NCBI GenBank assembly: GCA_020975725.1
Contig: QXJR01000016.1
Location: forward strand, 372,001-436,000
From: Picocystis sp. L7
Taxonomy: Eukaryota > Chlorophyta > Picocystophyceae > Picocystales > Picocystaceae
Length of the DNA: 64,000 bases
Direction: 5' to 3'
The position numbers and the translations under genes are program-made. Numbering within the stretch: the first letter of the stretch is position 1; each line of letters begins with the position of its first letter. This document shows positions 42,359-53,624 of the stretch, in pieces. The notes beneath the pieces were generated by a model. The model was not told where the DNA came from, made no database searches, and worked only from the letters and a program-made list of their open reading frames with translations.

Positions 42359-43856
42359 ATGGACGCGTCCACCACGGCGATGCTGCACGCCACCAAGCAC
42401 GAGGAGATGGACGAAGACGACGACACAGTGGCCAAGGAAGAGGTCCTGTCCAGACACTGCAGCTGGGAGTCCTACCTCACCGCAAGGCTCGTGGACACAC
42501 AGGACCTGCAGCTCATGCGAAGATACGACAAGAAGTCCTCGGCCGTGCGAAAGTCGCTGCTGCTGCAGGTGAGATGCAGAACACCGACGCCTCGTACCTC
42601 AACTGGTACATGGGGGTGCGGAAGGAAGATCCAGGAAAAGAAAGAAAGGCTGACGAAAAGAGGAACGCGTCGAAATCCAGGAAGGAGAAGCGTACGCCAA
42701 GGTGTTCACGAAGATCCTGCGGAACGTGAGCAAGACGGAAACCGTGCAGTATGTGCTGTGTCTCGTCGATCAAATCTTGCGAGAAGACGGCACCAACGCC
42801 GAGCTCTTCCACGAAAATGAGATCGGTGACCCTTGCACGACGTTCCTGAGCCTTCTGCGGAAGGACGACTGGCTGGTGCGAGAGATGGCTGCCACCGCCC
42901 TCACACGCATCTTGGTCTCCAGAGAGAAGAAAAATCCAAGAGACTATCTGAAGGATAACCTGAAGACGGTCACCGCATTCATCGACTGGCTCTGCGGCGA
43001 ACTGAGAGCTCCGTCCAAGCCTCCCAGAAGCTTCCTCGTCACAACCCATGCCCTGGCTCGAATATTGATGTTCAGGAACGCAAGACCATTGTTTGTGGAG
43101 GCTGGTGGGATTGAACTCTTGCCGAAAATATTGTCTTTCAGAGGCCAATTGAACGTGCAACTGGCCTACGAGGCATCGCTGGTTGCGTGGCTCATCAGCT
43201 TCGACAAAGATGCTGCAATGGAGATGGGCAAGGCGGGCTGTGTGACTCCTCTGGTCGATATTTGTCGCACGGCCAGGAAAGAAAAAGTGATTCGCATATC
43301 TGCCATGGCCTTGCGGAACCTTTTGGTCCTGGACATGAATCCCTTTGCAAGGGAGATGTCAGAAGCAGGACTTCCCAAAGCGATCCTTACCCACCAAATG
43401 CACTCTGTGCATGACGAAGAACTGGAGCAGTGTTTGGAGCAGCTGGACAAGCTCCTGTCTGAATGCATCCAAACGGAGCTTTCCTCCTTCGATAGATATA
43501 GAAACGAGTTGTTGATGGGTAAGTTGCAGTGGGGTGTGCTTCACAAGGACGAGAGGTTTTGGCGCGCCCACGCGGCGGAATTCGAACAGAATAACTGTCA
43601 GCTGTTGCTGCTGTTGAAGGCCACTTTAGAGACATCAACGGACAGTGTGGCACTGTGCATTGCTTGCAACGATCTGGGAATGTTTATCCTGCATCATCCT
43701 CATGGGCGTTTTATTTTGAAGCAGCTCAAAGTGAAGGAGGCGATCATGAAACTCATTTCTCACCCTGACAAGGAAGTGCAGAGGTACGCACTCATGACCG
43801 TGCAGAAGCTACTGATCTCCAAAGGCAAGCTTGATTTTTTGACCCAGAACACTTGA
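42359..43856 (+). CDS. VMA13: V-type H+-ATPase subunit H, two exons
   Basis: Exons 42359-42568 and 42681-43856 encode 461 aa, as expected for the family. The 112-bp intron (GTGAGA...ATCCAG) lies after SLLLQ, and the joint gives LLLQ-EGEAYAKVFTKILRNVSK. Markers are SWESYLTARLVDTQDLQLMRRYDKK, WLVREMAATALTRIL, YEASLVAWLISFDKDAA and a C-terminal domain with FWRAHAAEFEQNNCQLL and DLGMFILHHPHGR. The fold is a superhelix of HEAT/armadillo repeats. Subunit H bridges the catalytic V1 and membrane V0 sectors and silences free V1. It acts on vacuolar and Golgi membranes. Confidence 0.95.
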
Positions 43857-44970
43857 TGAGCCTACCACTCGCCATCTGAGAAGGAAGCGTTCAACGATGC
43901 TGTCCAGGCGCCATATACCCCCCCCCCCCCCCGCTGATGTGGCCGATTGCTGGATTGACCTGTTCCTTCGAGCATTGCATGCAAGACGATCCTGTAGGCG
44001 AGTCCCGGGGATGGGCTCTTGGTGCGACCTTGGTGTCAGGAGCGTTTCTACGTTCGCACAGTGGGGATGAACATGACCCTGCAATTCCAAGACTCGAGGA
44101 CTGGATTCCTCTCTCCCGTGCGATTGGCTCCTGTAACTTCTCGTCCCGGTGGTTCACGTGCACGGTCTTCCTTCCTATCCTTTTTTTCCCGCGGTTTCAC
44201 GCCACCTGTCTCCCCGAGATGGTCCCCTGGCTACGTCTCCGAGACAGACCGGGGCGACCCTCCCATCGAATCGGGAGGTGTGTGCTGGGAGATCTCCGAG
44301 ATTTCCGTTCACGGAAACCGGGATCGGTGAGGGGCTGAGGGGGGGATATCCCCGAACGAATCGTAGGCCGTAGCTTGCCTGCGATGCCACGTCGGATCCG
44401 TTGAACCAATGAGGATGGCCCGGGGGAAAGGGCGGTGCCCCCTTTCAAGCCCGCGGTTCTGACCGGGAGGGTCCACGGGGTGCTGTTGGAGAGGGCGACC
44501 GGGTTTCGACCTTTCAAATCGCGCCCTCCCGCCCCGGGGGATCTCCTCGGCGCACCACGCCCTCTCTTTCACGATTCACGGGAAATACTCCGTGTCCATG
44601 TAGGGAGAATGGACGACCCCCGCAGAGGCGAGGGCGTGCGCGATGGCGGGAACGTCGCTCGTGCGTCCTCCCAACCCCAGAACCTCCGATATTCCACGTG
44701 CAGCCAGGCACGTTGCCATTGCATGGACGTTCTGACCACTGCCTTCCAGTCTCCACACGAGACACAAGGATCGCCATACGCCTCCAACATGGCCGAACAA
44801 GCGTCCTTGGACGCCATCTTCCCGGAATGGAGGCTGAACGAGTGCCATCCACGTGATCCAGGGGTCATTGACGTGGCTTGGAACGGTGAGGGGAGGGCGT
44901 GCGAGCGGCGAAGTGATCCGACCCTGGGCGGTGGCGGCGTGACAACCTCAGGCTGACACGTCGGGTGGCC
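43857..44970. other. Intergenic region with a 15-base poly-C run
   Basis: About 1.1 kb. A run of 15 C's lies at 43918-43932. From 44330 on, the sequence is GC-rich with GGGGG and CCGGGG words. A plus-strand frame at about 44435-44956 and two minus-strand frames overlap here. One stretch (MAEQASLDAIFPEWRLNE at about 44790) looks protein-like and is followed by GTGAGG, but no in-frame splice to the next gene could be built. Unresolved. Confidence 0.35.
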
Positions 44971-45522
44971 ATGGACGGATCGACGACGGCGTTCACAGGG
45001 CTTTGGGACGACATAGAGATGCCTGGTATGCCGTTCTTCGGCTTCCTTGATGAGCCGGGAACGGAAATGAACAACAAGACGCAACAGGAGGAACCCCAGA
45101 AGGTGGAAACGAACGGACTGATCACCAAAGCCTATCGAGCCACGAAAAGGACCAAGGAAAGCCGGTCCCATGGGACACCCAAAACCATGAAAGTGGATGT
45201 CACGTACACGAAAGCTGCGGCCACCAAGAACAAGGAAGGTATCATCCAAGGCATGAGCAATGCTACCCATGCGGCCACTGCAAGTCAGTCGAGAAAGGGG
45301 ACCGTTTCACCCTTCGACTTCATCAAGGACACAGCAGCAGTCCACGAACTTGAGGATATCAACGCCCGCATCAAGAGTGCGTCTACCTCCTCCAAATCAT
45401 TCGACAAGAGTACCCTACAGCACGTGCAAGCGCCACTCGACGCAGAGGAGGATCTATTGCCTGGCTTGGGTTCGACTTTTGCTGGTGGGTTCATCAGGGT
45501 GCGCAAGAAGTTGGAGTATTGA
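44971..45522 (+). CDS. Unknown small protein
   Basis: 183 aa from the first ATG. I do not recognise it. The N-terminus (TGLWDDIEMPGMPFFGFLDEPG) is hydrophobic and acidic; the centre is Lys/Thr-rich and polar; the C-terminus ends LLPGLGSTFAGGFIRVRKKLEY. No signal peptide, membrane helix or known motif is evident. The uninterrupted frame, ordinary codon use and the position 129 bp before a convergent gene support it as a gene, but an upstream exon may be missing. Confidence 0.5.
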   Translation: MDGSTTAFTGLWDDIEMPGMPFFGFLDEPGTEMNNKTQQEEPQKVETNGLITKAYRATKRTKESRSHGTPKTMKVDVTYTKAAATKNKEGIIQGMSNATHAATASQSRKGTVSPFDFIKDTAAVHELEDINARIKSASTSSKSFDKSTLQHVQAPLDAEEDLLPGLGSTFAGGFIRVRKKLEY

Positions 45523-45651
45523 GGAGTGGTTGGAAGGAGCGTGTCCAACCAACCTCCATGTACCATAGGTGTCCCCTAGAAGTTTATTCCATGTGTGTTT
45601 GTGTACAGTAATAATTGGTGCGGCAATAAACATGACAGCATTTGCAGGCTT

Positions 45652-46535
45652 TCAATCCTCCTCCATGCGGCAACCGGACAAAGCTATGCCAGTCGGGCTC
45701 GTGCATTGTGTCTTCTTACCCAGCACTTCCCGTGCATCTGCGGCTTCGCACACCACAAAGGTGGGATATTCGACCACTGTCTTGCCTCGCAGTGTCTCCC
45801 CTATTGTGCGGGTGGGATCCACCTCGATGAACGGGCAAGTTCCACCATCGGGCTGTAGGTTATGGAAGAGAATCATCACGTTTTCTGTTCGGGTGAACCG
45901 TTCCGGCAGCTTTTTGCTCTTGAAAGGCCCGGTCTCTCTCTCCGCCACGTGCGCGTGCAACTTCTCCTTCAGGACCACGTCTTCGTCCGCCCTTCGATCC
46001 ACGAACGTAACCTCGGTTCCCCACAGCTTCCATTCGACGCGCCAAAGGAGTCGCTGCCGTTTCCTATCAAAGAGAGTCGTGTTTTGTTTCCTTCGCACCA
46101 TGCCTGGCTGCTGGAGCAGCAGCTCCACGTCCCTCTTCTTCGCCTGCACCTTGAGCTGGTGCAGGTGCGGCGGAAGGTTGCGCTGCGGAATCGGAGGCCT
46201 TGCTCGCTTGGCGGATTCCGTCCCGACGCGCACGCCTTCCAGGAGCTCGTAATCGGCCATGAACTGTTCGTCGGTGAACTCCGCCAGGGACACGAACGCG
46301 GTCCTGTCTCGTTTGCCGGTGCATTTGGTCCTCGCCTTGTGTTCCTTGGTGCACGCCAGACTGCACGTCTCGGCCTCGCATCCAGGACACTGCGTGCGCG
46401 TTCCCACGTCCCACGCGTCGCGACTCGACGAGTCAGCGCCGGTTCCGACCCTCGCGAGGTTCCTCTTCCGTTCGCACGCACCGTGTACTGGGCCGCACGT
46501 TCGCTGCACACGGAGCACGGTCCTCGTGGCGGCAT
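45652..46535 (-). CDS. BCD1: Box C/D snoRNA assembly factor BCD1 (HIT zinc finger), two exons
   Basis: Exons 46535-46482 and 46389-45652 encode 263 aa. The 92-bp intron (GTGCGT...ACGCAG) splits the HIT zinc finger; joining gives CSVCSERAAQYT-CPGCEAETCSLAC, then HKARTKCTGKRDRTAF, a complete zf-HIT with its Cys/His pattern. After the finger comes DEQFMADYELLEGV, the usual BCD1/ZNHIT6 helix, and a beta-rich C-terminal domain (ETGPFKSKKLPERFTRTENVMIL). BCD1 is needed to assemble box C/D snoRNPs with the R2TP complex, and so for rRNA 2'-O-methylation. It lies 120 bp downstream of the OTU gene on the same strand. Confidence 0.88.
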
Positions 46536-46655
46536 CCTCGTCCCTTTCCAAGGCGCGCGACGAGGCGCTTCGTCGTCGTGGCGGTGTGCGAATGGACGTT
46601 GGAAATGCACCCCTGGTGGGAACACCCCTGGGAGATGGGGTACAAGGAGAAGGGT

Positions 46656-47567
46656 TCAATCCAACACGGATGCATGAAGGCAACCAGGAACCACCGAATT
46701 GTAGTGCTGGCCCAATCCAAAGGCGTGTTCCAAGTAGGCCACGCGCAGCGGTGGACGCGCGTCCTTGAACTCCACGCCCAGCTCCATCAAGGGGAGCATG
46801 GCAGAGTACACCTCGATGGGTGCGCGCAAGGATCTGGAGAGGGCATGAAGCTCCACTTGTCCACCCCAAGAGGCAGTGTCTTCCACTTGCACGCAGTGAG
46901 CGGTGAAGATTTCCTCTGGAGACCGGCTTCCATCCTCCACGTCATCCGCTTCCGCCAGCACAAAGGGCATGAATTCCTCGCGGTGGTCGCGCATGTACTC
47001 TGCCGCCCGCCTGCGTAGGTCTCGGAAGGACACCTCTTTCCCTGCACGTTTCAATTGATCTTCCACTGCACGGTACATGCAATGGCCGTCCGCTTGTATT
47101 TCCTTCACCTGCAGGCCCAAGGGTTCCAGCTTGGCGAGGAGTTGCCCTTCCTCCACCACCTGGTCGGTCTCGCCCATGTCCAAGCGCTCGTCCTCGATCC
47201 TCCTCTGTCGCATGGCATGTTCTTCCAACTTCTTCTGTCTTCGTTTCTGCGCCTTGGTGATCCTGTTCCCTGGCGTGGCGATGGTGCTGTCGGCCAAGCC
47301 TTCCACCACCGGTTCCAACACGTCTTGGACGGCTTCCCGTGCATCTCTTTCGAACCTTTCCTTCTCCTGCCTCTTCTTCAGATCTTCCTCCATCTTCGTC
47401 GCTTCCTCCTTCCTCTTCTTTCCCATCCGTTTCACCGCATCCTTGCACGCCTTCTGCTCGCGCTTGTGACGCTGCAGCATCTGTCCGCGCGTCTCCGTCG
47501 CATGAACGCGTTCCTCGCCCTCGCCCTCGCTCCCGCTGCAACCGACCTCTACCCCGTCCGACGCCAT
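46656..47567 (-). CDS. OTUD6: OTU-family deubiquitinase, OTUD6 type
   Basis: 303 aa from the first ATG. The N-terminal half is a charged coiled coil (QMLQRHKREQKACKDAVKRM, KAQKRRQKKLEEHAMRQRRI) as in OTUD6A/B. The OTU protease domain (about 150-300) has IQADGHCMYRAVEDQL with the catalytic Asp and Cys, FRDLRRRAAEYMRDH, WGGQVELHALSRSLRAPIEV and a C-terminal AFGLGQHYNSVV with the catalytic His. All catalytic residues are present. OTUD6B is linked to translation initiation and proteasome assembly in animals. It is divergent from PsaH across about 940 bp. Confidence 0.92.
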   Translation of the reverse strand: MASDGVEVGCSGSEGEGEERVHATETRGQMLQRHKREQKACKDAVKRMGKKRKEEATKMEEDLKKRQEKERFERDAREAVQDVLEPVVEGLADSTIATPGNRITKAQKRRQKKLEEHAMRQRRIEDERLDMGETDQVVEEGQLLAKLEPLGLQVKEIQADGHCMYRAVEDQLKRAGKEVSFRDLRRRAAEYMRDHREEFMPFVLAEADDVEDGSRSPEEIFTAHCVQVEDTASWGGQVELHALSRSLRAPIEVYSAMLPLMELGVEFKDARPPLRVAYLEHAFGLGQHYNSVVPGCLHASVLD

Positions 47568-48511
47568 CGCTGAAGCGTCCTGCACGTCGACAGGCGCAAA
47601 GGACGTCGGTCCTGCGCGTGTCCGAAGCGCGTCGGCGAAGGCGGTGGAGGCGGTTCCTACGCGTCGGTTCGAGGCCTAGACGCAACGAATGCGGAACTCG
47701 ATCCCTGGGAAGGCGCCTCGCGGGGACGTGGACGAAAACGGCGCGCTTGGATGCGTGGTGGACGCGAAAGAGACGTCGCGACGACGTGTTGGTCGCCGTC
47801 GGCGTCGGAAATGGAAGGCGTTGGAGGACCGCGAACGTCGTGCACATCCGAATCCGATCCCTGGAAGGATGCAGACGGTAGTTTCCTGCGTTCTGGAAGA
47901 CCCGTCGCATGCGCAGGCGTCCTCGCACGGTCCGAAGAGGCGCGGAACGTGGCGACGCGGTGCGCGAAATGGCGCCGACGCGTGGACGAAACGCACGCGT
48001 TTCGGATCGGAACCGCGACCAGGCGCGGACCACGCGGTCGTGCAGGTCCTTGCGTCGCAACGAGATCCATCCAAGACCTCCTGATGCGTCTCTCTCGCCC
48101 TCGAAGGGACGCGGAAGCGCGAAACGCGCGCGCTCGCGTCGCGCGACGACGTCGGCATGGGCCGGAAGGGGGTGCAAGTGGTCCTGGAGGGTGCAACTGC
48201 ACCCCCGTTTCGTCCCGTTCCTCCCTCGTTCCCGGTCGATGTCCCTCCCTTCGCACCCCCGTTTCGGGGGGGTGCAACTGGGGCGATCTGCTTCGACCAA
48301 TGGGAGCCCGTCTCTTTGGATAGCCCTTTTTTTCCGGGTTCTCGACCGGGAGACCTCCCTTTCGGATCGGAACAGACCCGATCCCTACCGGGTTCGGGTT
48401 CCGGTCGAAAAGGAAACAGACCCGAATCCCAACCGATCCATCCAGCAGAACGTTCTCGAACCGCATTCGTGTGCGCATCACACCGCGCCAACTTCGAAGA
48501 CGAACGCCGCC
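47568..48511. promoter_or_regulatory. Divergent upstream region, OTUD6 / PsaH
   Basis: A 944-bp very GC-rich spacer. Long overlapping frames on both strands are composition artefacts. It contains GGGTGCAACTGCACCCCCGT at about 48184, echoed by CACCCCCGTTTCGGGGGGGTGCAA at about 48256, an inverted arrangement that can form a hairpin. Words such as CCCTTTCGGATCGGAACAGA near the PsaH end match the vocabulary of the other divergent spacers. Confidence 0.45.
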
Positions 48512-49224
48512 ATGATCACCGCACGCGTGCGCTCTGCCAAGGCCCAGTACGCCGGAAGACGCGTCCAGAACGTGCAGCGCAAGACCGTGGCCGGACGGGC
48601 CAGGTGCGTGACGCGATGTGCGAATGGAGAGGAGCACGTGGTTCCTCTCCGCGTCGGAAAAAATTTGGACGCCATTCCGGTTCGACGCAGGAACCCCGAT
48701 GGCGAAAGAAAAGCGCCTCGTCCACGACCTCGCCGAAACCGCGGATGGAAGAGAGACGACACGACCAGAAGAAGCGTTGGAATCGGAGCAACGCCTATCG
48801 TGTCGATGCGTGGGAGGAACGGTTAGGAAGGCCAGGATAGACGCGCGAAACTCGAGGTGGAAAGCCGCTCGTGCTGACAAATGCGTGCGGTCGCGATGGC
48901 CCTCGACGAAACAGGGTGTGCCAGGTTCAGGCCAAGTATGGCAAGGACTCCGTCTACTTGGATCTCGATGACATGGACAACACGACCGGAAACTGGGACA
49001 TGTATGGCATGGATGACCAGAAGCGCTACCCAGAGCCCCAGGCCGCCTTCTTCGATCGCGCTGCAGATGGACTAGGCCGTCGTGAGGCGATGTATGCCTT
49101 CTTGGGCGTGTTTGGCGGCGCAGGAATAGTGGCCTGGGGAGCGCTTGGATCCAAGCAGGCCAAGCTGCCCATCACGATTGGCCCTCAGGAACCTCCTACC
49201 AAGGGACCTGGTGGAAAGATCTAA
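48512..49224 (+). CDS. psaH: Photosystem I reaction centre subunit VI (PsaH), two exons
   Basis: Exons 48512-48603 and 48915-49224 encode a 133-aa precursor. The 311-bp intron (GTGCGT...AACAG) lies in the transit peptide, and joining gives AGRARVCQVQAKYGKDSVYLDL. The basic N-terminus (ARVRSAKAQYAGRRVQNVQRK) is a chloroplast transit peptide, with likely cleavage before AKYG as in Chlamydomonas. The mature protein has DNTTGNWDMYGMDDQKRYP, one hydrophobic segment (FLGVFGGAGIVAWGAL) and the C-terminus PITIGPQEPPTKGPGGKI. PsaH is found only in the green lineage and forms the LHCII docking side of PSI during state transitions, so it is the best taxonomic marker in the window. Confidence 0.96.
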
Positions 49225-50239
49225 GCGAGCATAACGAATCCCGAAGCGGCTGAAAGTGGACACCAGCTGCTTACTCCCTACGTAAGTAAGCTTTCGCATT
49301 GCTGGCACTTGCAAGTGTAACTCCTGCAGCAGCTTTTTGCCAATGAAACCCTCGTCTCGAACCATCTTTGCCCCCTTGCCCTCGGTGTAGGAATTGGCTA
49401 TTCCTTTGCTCCAAAGCAAGCAGGAAACAATGCATCTGAGGCTTGCGTACCCCACCTTCCTTGCAAATCCGATCTGATCGCTTTGGTTGCATTGCACCCA
49501 GGTGTGTTTATCCCGAGGACGGGGGTGATGGATCGTGCATGGAGCTCTCCCCTCCTGAGGGGCTTGGCAGCTGTCCGTACGCACAGATGCCCTGTTCCAA
49601 GTTCGTCTCTGCTTCGTGACGATGGAATGGCCCTGCATTTGTCCTCCCCGTTGCGAGCTGGACTGTGGGCGTTGTTCACGGCCACACGAGTTGTCACTCC
49701 GTTGCACCGCCTCTCCCTTTGTGCATTGGAGGACCACGCAATGGCAATCTGTTTCTCCGTCCATGTTAGACGCGTCTCTTGGCCCTCTGGTGCGTTGCGA
49801 TGGACGTTTCGGGATGGGCATGCATCCTCCCATCGCACTCTGTTGGGACGGAGCGTCGGTGTTGGACCGAAAATACTGTGGAGCCCATCCCGTGTTCTGT
49901 CTTCGCATGCATGCGAATTTGACTGCAGTCAATATTTGCACGCATCCGTGCCTGTGCCGAGCGGTGTGTTGACTCCGGCCTGGCCTTGGACTCCGTCCAT
50001 TCCATCCACCTTATGGATCCGTCCTTTCCCATTGTCACCTTCTTGCAGCTATCGCTCGATCCCTTTTCTCCACATCTATCTGTCCCTTCTTCTGTGACCC
50101 ATGCACGTGTACCAGGAATTCCTTTCCCTTACCTCCCTTCGATCCACCCGGGGCGAGAAGAAACTCCCCGTTTCCCGGAGGCCCAAGGGGACCCGTTTGC
50201 TACAGGGGCGGAGACCGGTCTACGTGGTCCTGAACGTCG
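49225..50239. other. Unassigned kilobase after PsaH
   Basis: About 1 kb including the PsaH 3' end and the promoter of the next transcription unit. A plus frame (49483-50097) and a minus frame (49072-49941) overlap each other; the minus frame also runs into the PsaH 3' coding end. Neither has recognisable motifs or a good start context. No repeats or RNA gene were recognised. Confidence 0.35.
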
Positions 50240-50476
50240 ATGGCGAACCGCGGAACGCTCGTGCTTTCCATCGACGACGTGGACCTCCTGCTGGACCTGA
50301 TTCCCGCGCCAGAAAGGGACGAGAGGGAACAGATCACGACCTTGAGGACCAAGGTGAGCGAATCGAAAAGGGACGACGCACGAACATGTCGAAAACGGCC
50401 GACTGACCGACGAGGGACACGACGAAAGCTTCAAGAGCTGCGATTGAAGCTGCTCGAAGGTGCGGTGAACGCGTGA
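50240..50476 (+). CDS. Small ORF (53 aa spliced, 78 aa unspliced) directly upstream of a CobW GTPase
   Basis: The first ATG begins MANRGTLVLSIDDVDLLLDL. A 75-bp segment at 50354-50428 has splice-like borders (GTGAGC...GAAAG). Removing it joins QITTLRTK to LQELRLKLLEG and yields 53 aa in exons 50240-50353 and 50429-50476. The intron length is a multiple of 3 and has no stop, so retention gives a 78-aa protein with a basic insert. The spliced form is hydrophobic at the start then a Leu-rich amphipathic helix. The family is not recognised. Its TGA is followed by AAG and then the ATG of the CobW gene, so both must be on one transcript unless a promoter lies inside the small ORF. It could be an upstream ORF with a regulatory role. 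Confidence 0.6.
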   Translation: MANRGTLVLSIDDVDLLLDLIPAPERDEREQITTLRTKVSESKRDDARTCRKRPTDRRGTRRKLQELRLKLLEGAVNA

Positions 50477-50479
50477 AAG

Positions 50480-51490
50480 ATGAACGAAGAGACGGATGGA
50501 AAGGCTCCCGTGCCGGTGACCGTGTTCACGGGATACCTGGGAGCGGGGAAAACGTCCATCATCAAGAACTTGGTCCGGCGGCTGCCCAAGGACTACAAGG
50601 TGGCCTGGCTCAAGAACGAATTCGGCGACATGGAGGTCGATTCAGAGGTGGCCAAGGACAGCCACATCGCCGTGAAAGAAATCATGAACGGTTGCCTGTG
50701 CTGCGTGCTGGTGGGCCAGATGAACGAAGCCCTCAAGGAGATTGTGGAAAATCAAAATCCATCCAGGATCATCATCGAAACATCCGGATCTGCCTATCCA
50801 GCCCCCATCGCCTGGGAAATACGAAAGATGGACTTCCTTCAGCTGGATGGTATCGTGACAGTGATCGATGCTCTCAATTTTTCGGGTTACGAAGATAAAT
50901 CCTACACGGCCAGAATTCAATCCCAGTATACAGACTTAATCGTGGTGAACAAGCACGAGCTCGTGGAACCTGGAAAGCTGGAGACAACACTGGATGATGT
51001 GCATGATCTCAATCCTACTACCCCCAAGATACACGCAACAGGACCGGATGGGATCGTGGAACCTGGCCTAGTGTTCGGGCTGGATACCAAACTTTTTGCT
51101 TCTGCTGAAGAGGTGGAAGTGCTGGAGAGTGGCAAGGACGATCAACATCATGGGAACGAGGTTGATATCCTTCAAGCGAAACTCACCAGTCTGAAAGTTT
51201 TTGACCGGAAGAAGTTTGAAGACTTCCTTGGATCGCTCGATCCAGAGGACGTGTACCGCGCCAAGGGTTTGGTCTGTCTCACCGGGATGGATGTGGATGC
51301 AGACTCAAAATTCGTGCTCTTCAATTTTGTCGGAGGGCGTCACACGTTCGATCCTATCAATTCCTACGAGGGGAATCCAAAGCTAATCTTCATGGGCACA
51401 GACCTTTTTCGCTACAAAAAGAAGTTAATTGCATTCCTAGAAGTGGAAACAGAGTGTGTCAAATTGATTCCGCGGAACCATTCTCACTGA
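50480..51490 (+). CDS. CobW/ZNG (COG0523) family GTPase, putative zinc metallochaperone
   Basis: 336 aa. The G3E GTPase domain comes first: Walker A GYLGAGKTS, NEFGDMEVD as switch region, GCLCC as the metal-binding CxCC of the family, IIIETSGSAYPAPI as Walker B region, and VVNKHELV as the guanine-specificity motif. A linker contains a His pair (DDQHHGNE), and the C-terminal CobW domain (about 235-330) has VYRAKGLVCLTG and FVLFNFVGGRHTF. This subgroup, with GCLCCVLVGQM, is shared with fungi and algae. Related ZNG1 proteins deliver zinc to methionine aminopeptidase; metal and client here are inferred only. It starts 3 nt after the small ORF and is convergent with adenosine kinase (82 bp). Confidence 0.9.
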   Translation: MNEETDGKAPVPVTVFTGYLGAGKTSIIKNLVRRLPKDYKVAWLKNEFGDMEVDSEVAKDSHIAVKEIMNGCLCCVLVGQMNEALKEIVENQNPSRIIIETSGSAYPAPIAWEIRKMDFLQLDGIVTVIDALNFSGYEDKSYTARIQSQYTDLIVVNKHELVEPGKLETTLDDVHDLNPTTPKIHATGPDGIVEPGLVFGLDTKLFASAEEVEVLESGKDDQHHGNEVDILQAKLTSLKVFDRKKFEDFLGSLDPEDVYRAKGLVCLTGMDVDADSKFVLFNFVGGRHTFDPINSYEGNPKLIFMGTDLFRYKKKLIAFLEVETECVKLIPRNHSH

Positions 51491-51572
51491 GCAGCTTCCA
51501 CTTGATAACAATCAGGTACAAAATTTTTGCCAAGCTCTCGACTCCATCAAGCAAATTCAGACTTCCATGTCT

Positions 51573-52826
<1,254 letters not shown>

Positions 52827-53624
52827 CGCCGTTCCTCGTCAGTTTCGATCCATCTTCGACGATTGGCGCATCCATTTCCATGCCACGTGCGCGCACCTTG
52901 GGACGCCATCGCGATCGTCGGTCGATTGTGTTGGTTCTGTTCGGATGGGAACCGGGAAGGTTCCCTTCTGTTCCTGGGTCCGAAAGGGGGATCGGAAAGG
53001 GGAGACCCGGATCTGAACCGGGGATGGGGAGGGCAGATCCCAGCCACACGAGAGGGGGGGGAGAGAAGGTCCCAAGGATGGAGGAGGCCTGAGCCTGGGC
53101 ACAAGCAAGGAAGTGCGTGGTGGTGAAGTGGGTGGAAGAACAGATCGATGGATGCAAGTGTCCCATCCCAAAATTAAAACTCATTGTACAACGTTTGCGA
53201 ACACGAATGGATCGTGCGATCCGACGAGGGACGATGCTTGCAACGGGAACGCCAAGCCACGAAGAAGCCGGCCTGGATCTGTCGTAGGAACAACCCTTCC
53301 AAAAAGCAGGACGTTCTCTCCCACAATGCAAAGAACGACCACCGCTTTCCCCATTTCAACTGCAAGCGATACGTCTTCGATTGTAGACGGAGCGGAAGGT
53401 GCCGCTCGGCCACTTTATTCTCAAAGCTGGTGCTAGGACCTGCTCCCACAGGTAAAAGCAAAAAATAGGAGGCGGAAGGAAACGACTTCCACCACGCTAC
53501 CCTGAACCTTCGTCGAAGTTCTTGGGACTTCGGCGTCGATGATTACGTTCCAAGTCGATCCTTGGACGACGTTCGGTTCTCCGACTCCCATACGGAAACG
53601 GAGCCAGTCCGAACGCCGTGTCTT
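52827..53624. other. ADK upstream region and DnaJ 3' flank
   Basis: About 800 bp. The ADK-proximal part is rich in the shared spacer words (GAACCGGGAAGG, CCGAAAGGGGGATCGG, CCCGGATCTGAACCGGGGAT). From about 53150 to 53470 overlapping frames on both strands lack motifs. No gene is recognised. Confidence 0.4.

Noticed and set aside
43918-43932. Poly-C run as a functional element
   Set aside because: An isolated 15-base homopolymer in a 3' spacer, most simply a slippage product.
44435-44956. Possible first exon for the unknown gene at 44971
   Set aside because: The GTGAGG donor at 44886 and the CTCAG acceptor at 44951 give a stop codon directly after the joint, and the other phase has an upstream stop.
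47657-48880. Large frames on both strands between OTUD6 and PsaH
   Set aside because: Overlap in several phases with no start, motif or codon pattern; the plus-strand PsaH exon 1 lies inside one.
49072-49941. 289-codon minus frame after PsaH
   Set aside because: It covers the PsaH 3' coding end in antisense and has no recognisable domain; kept as unassigned spacer.
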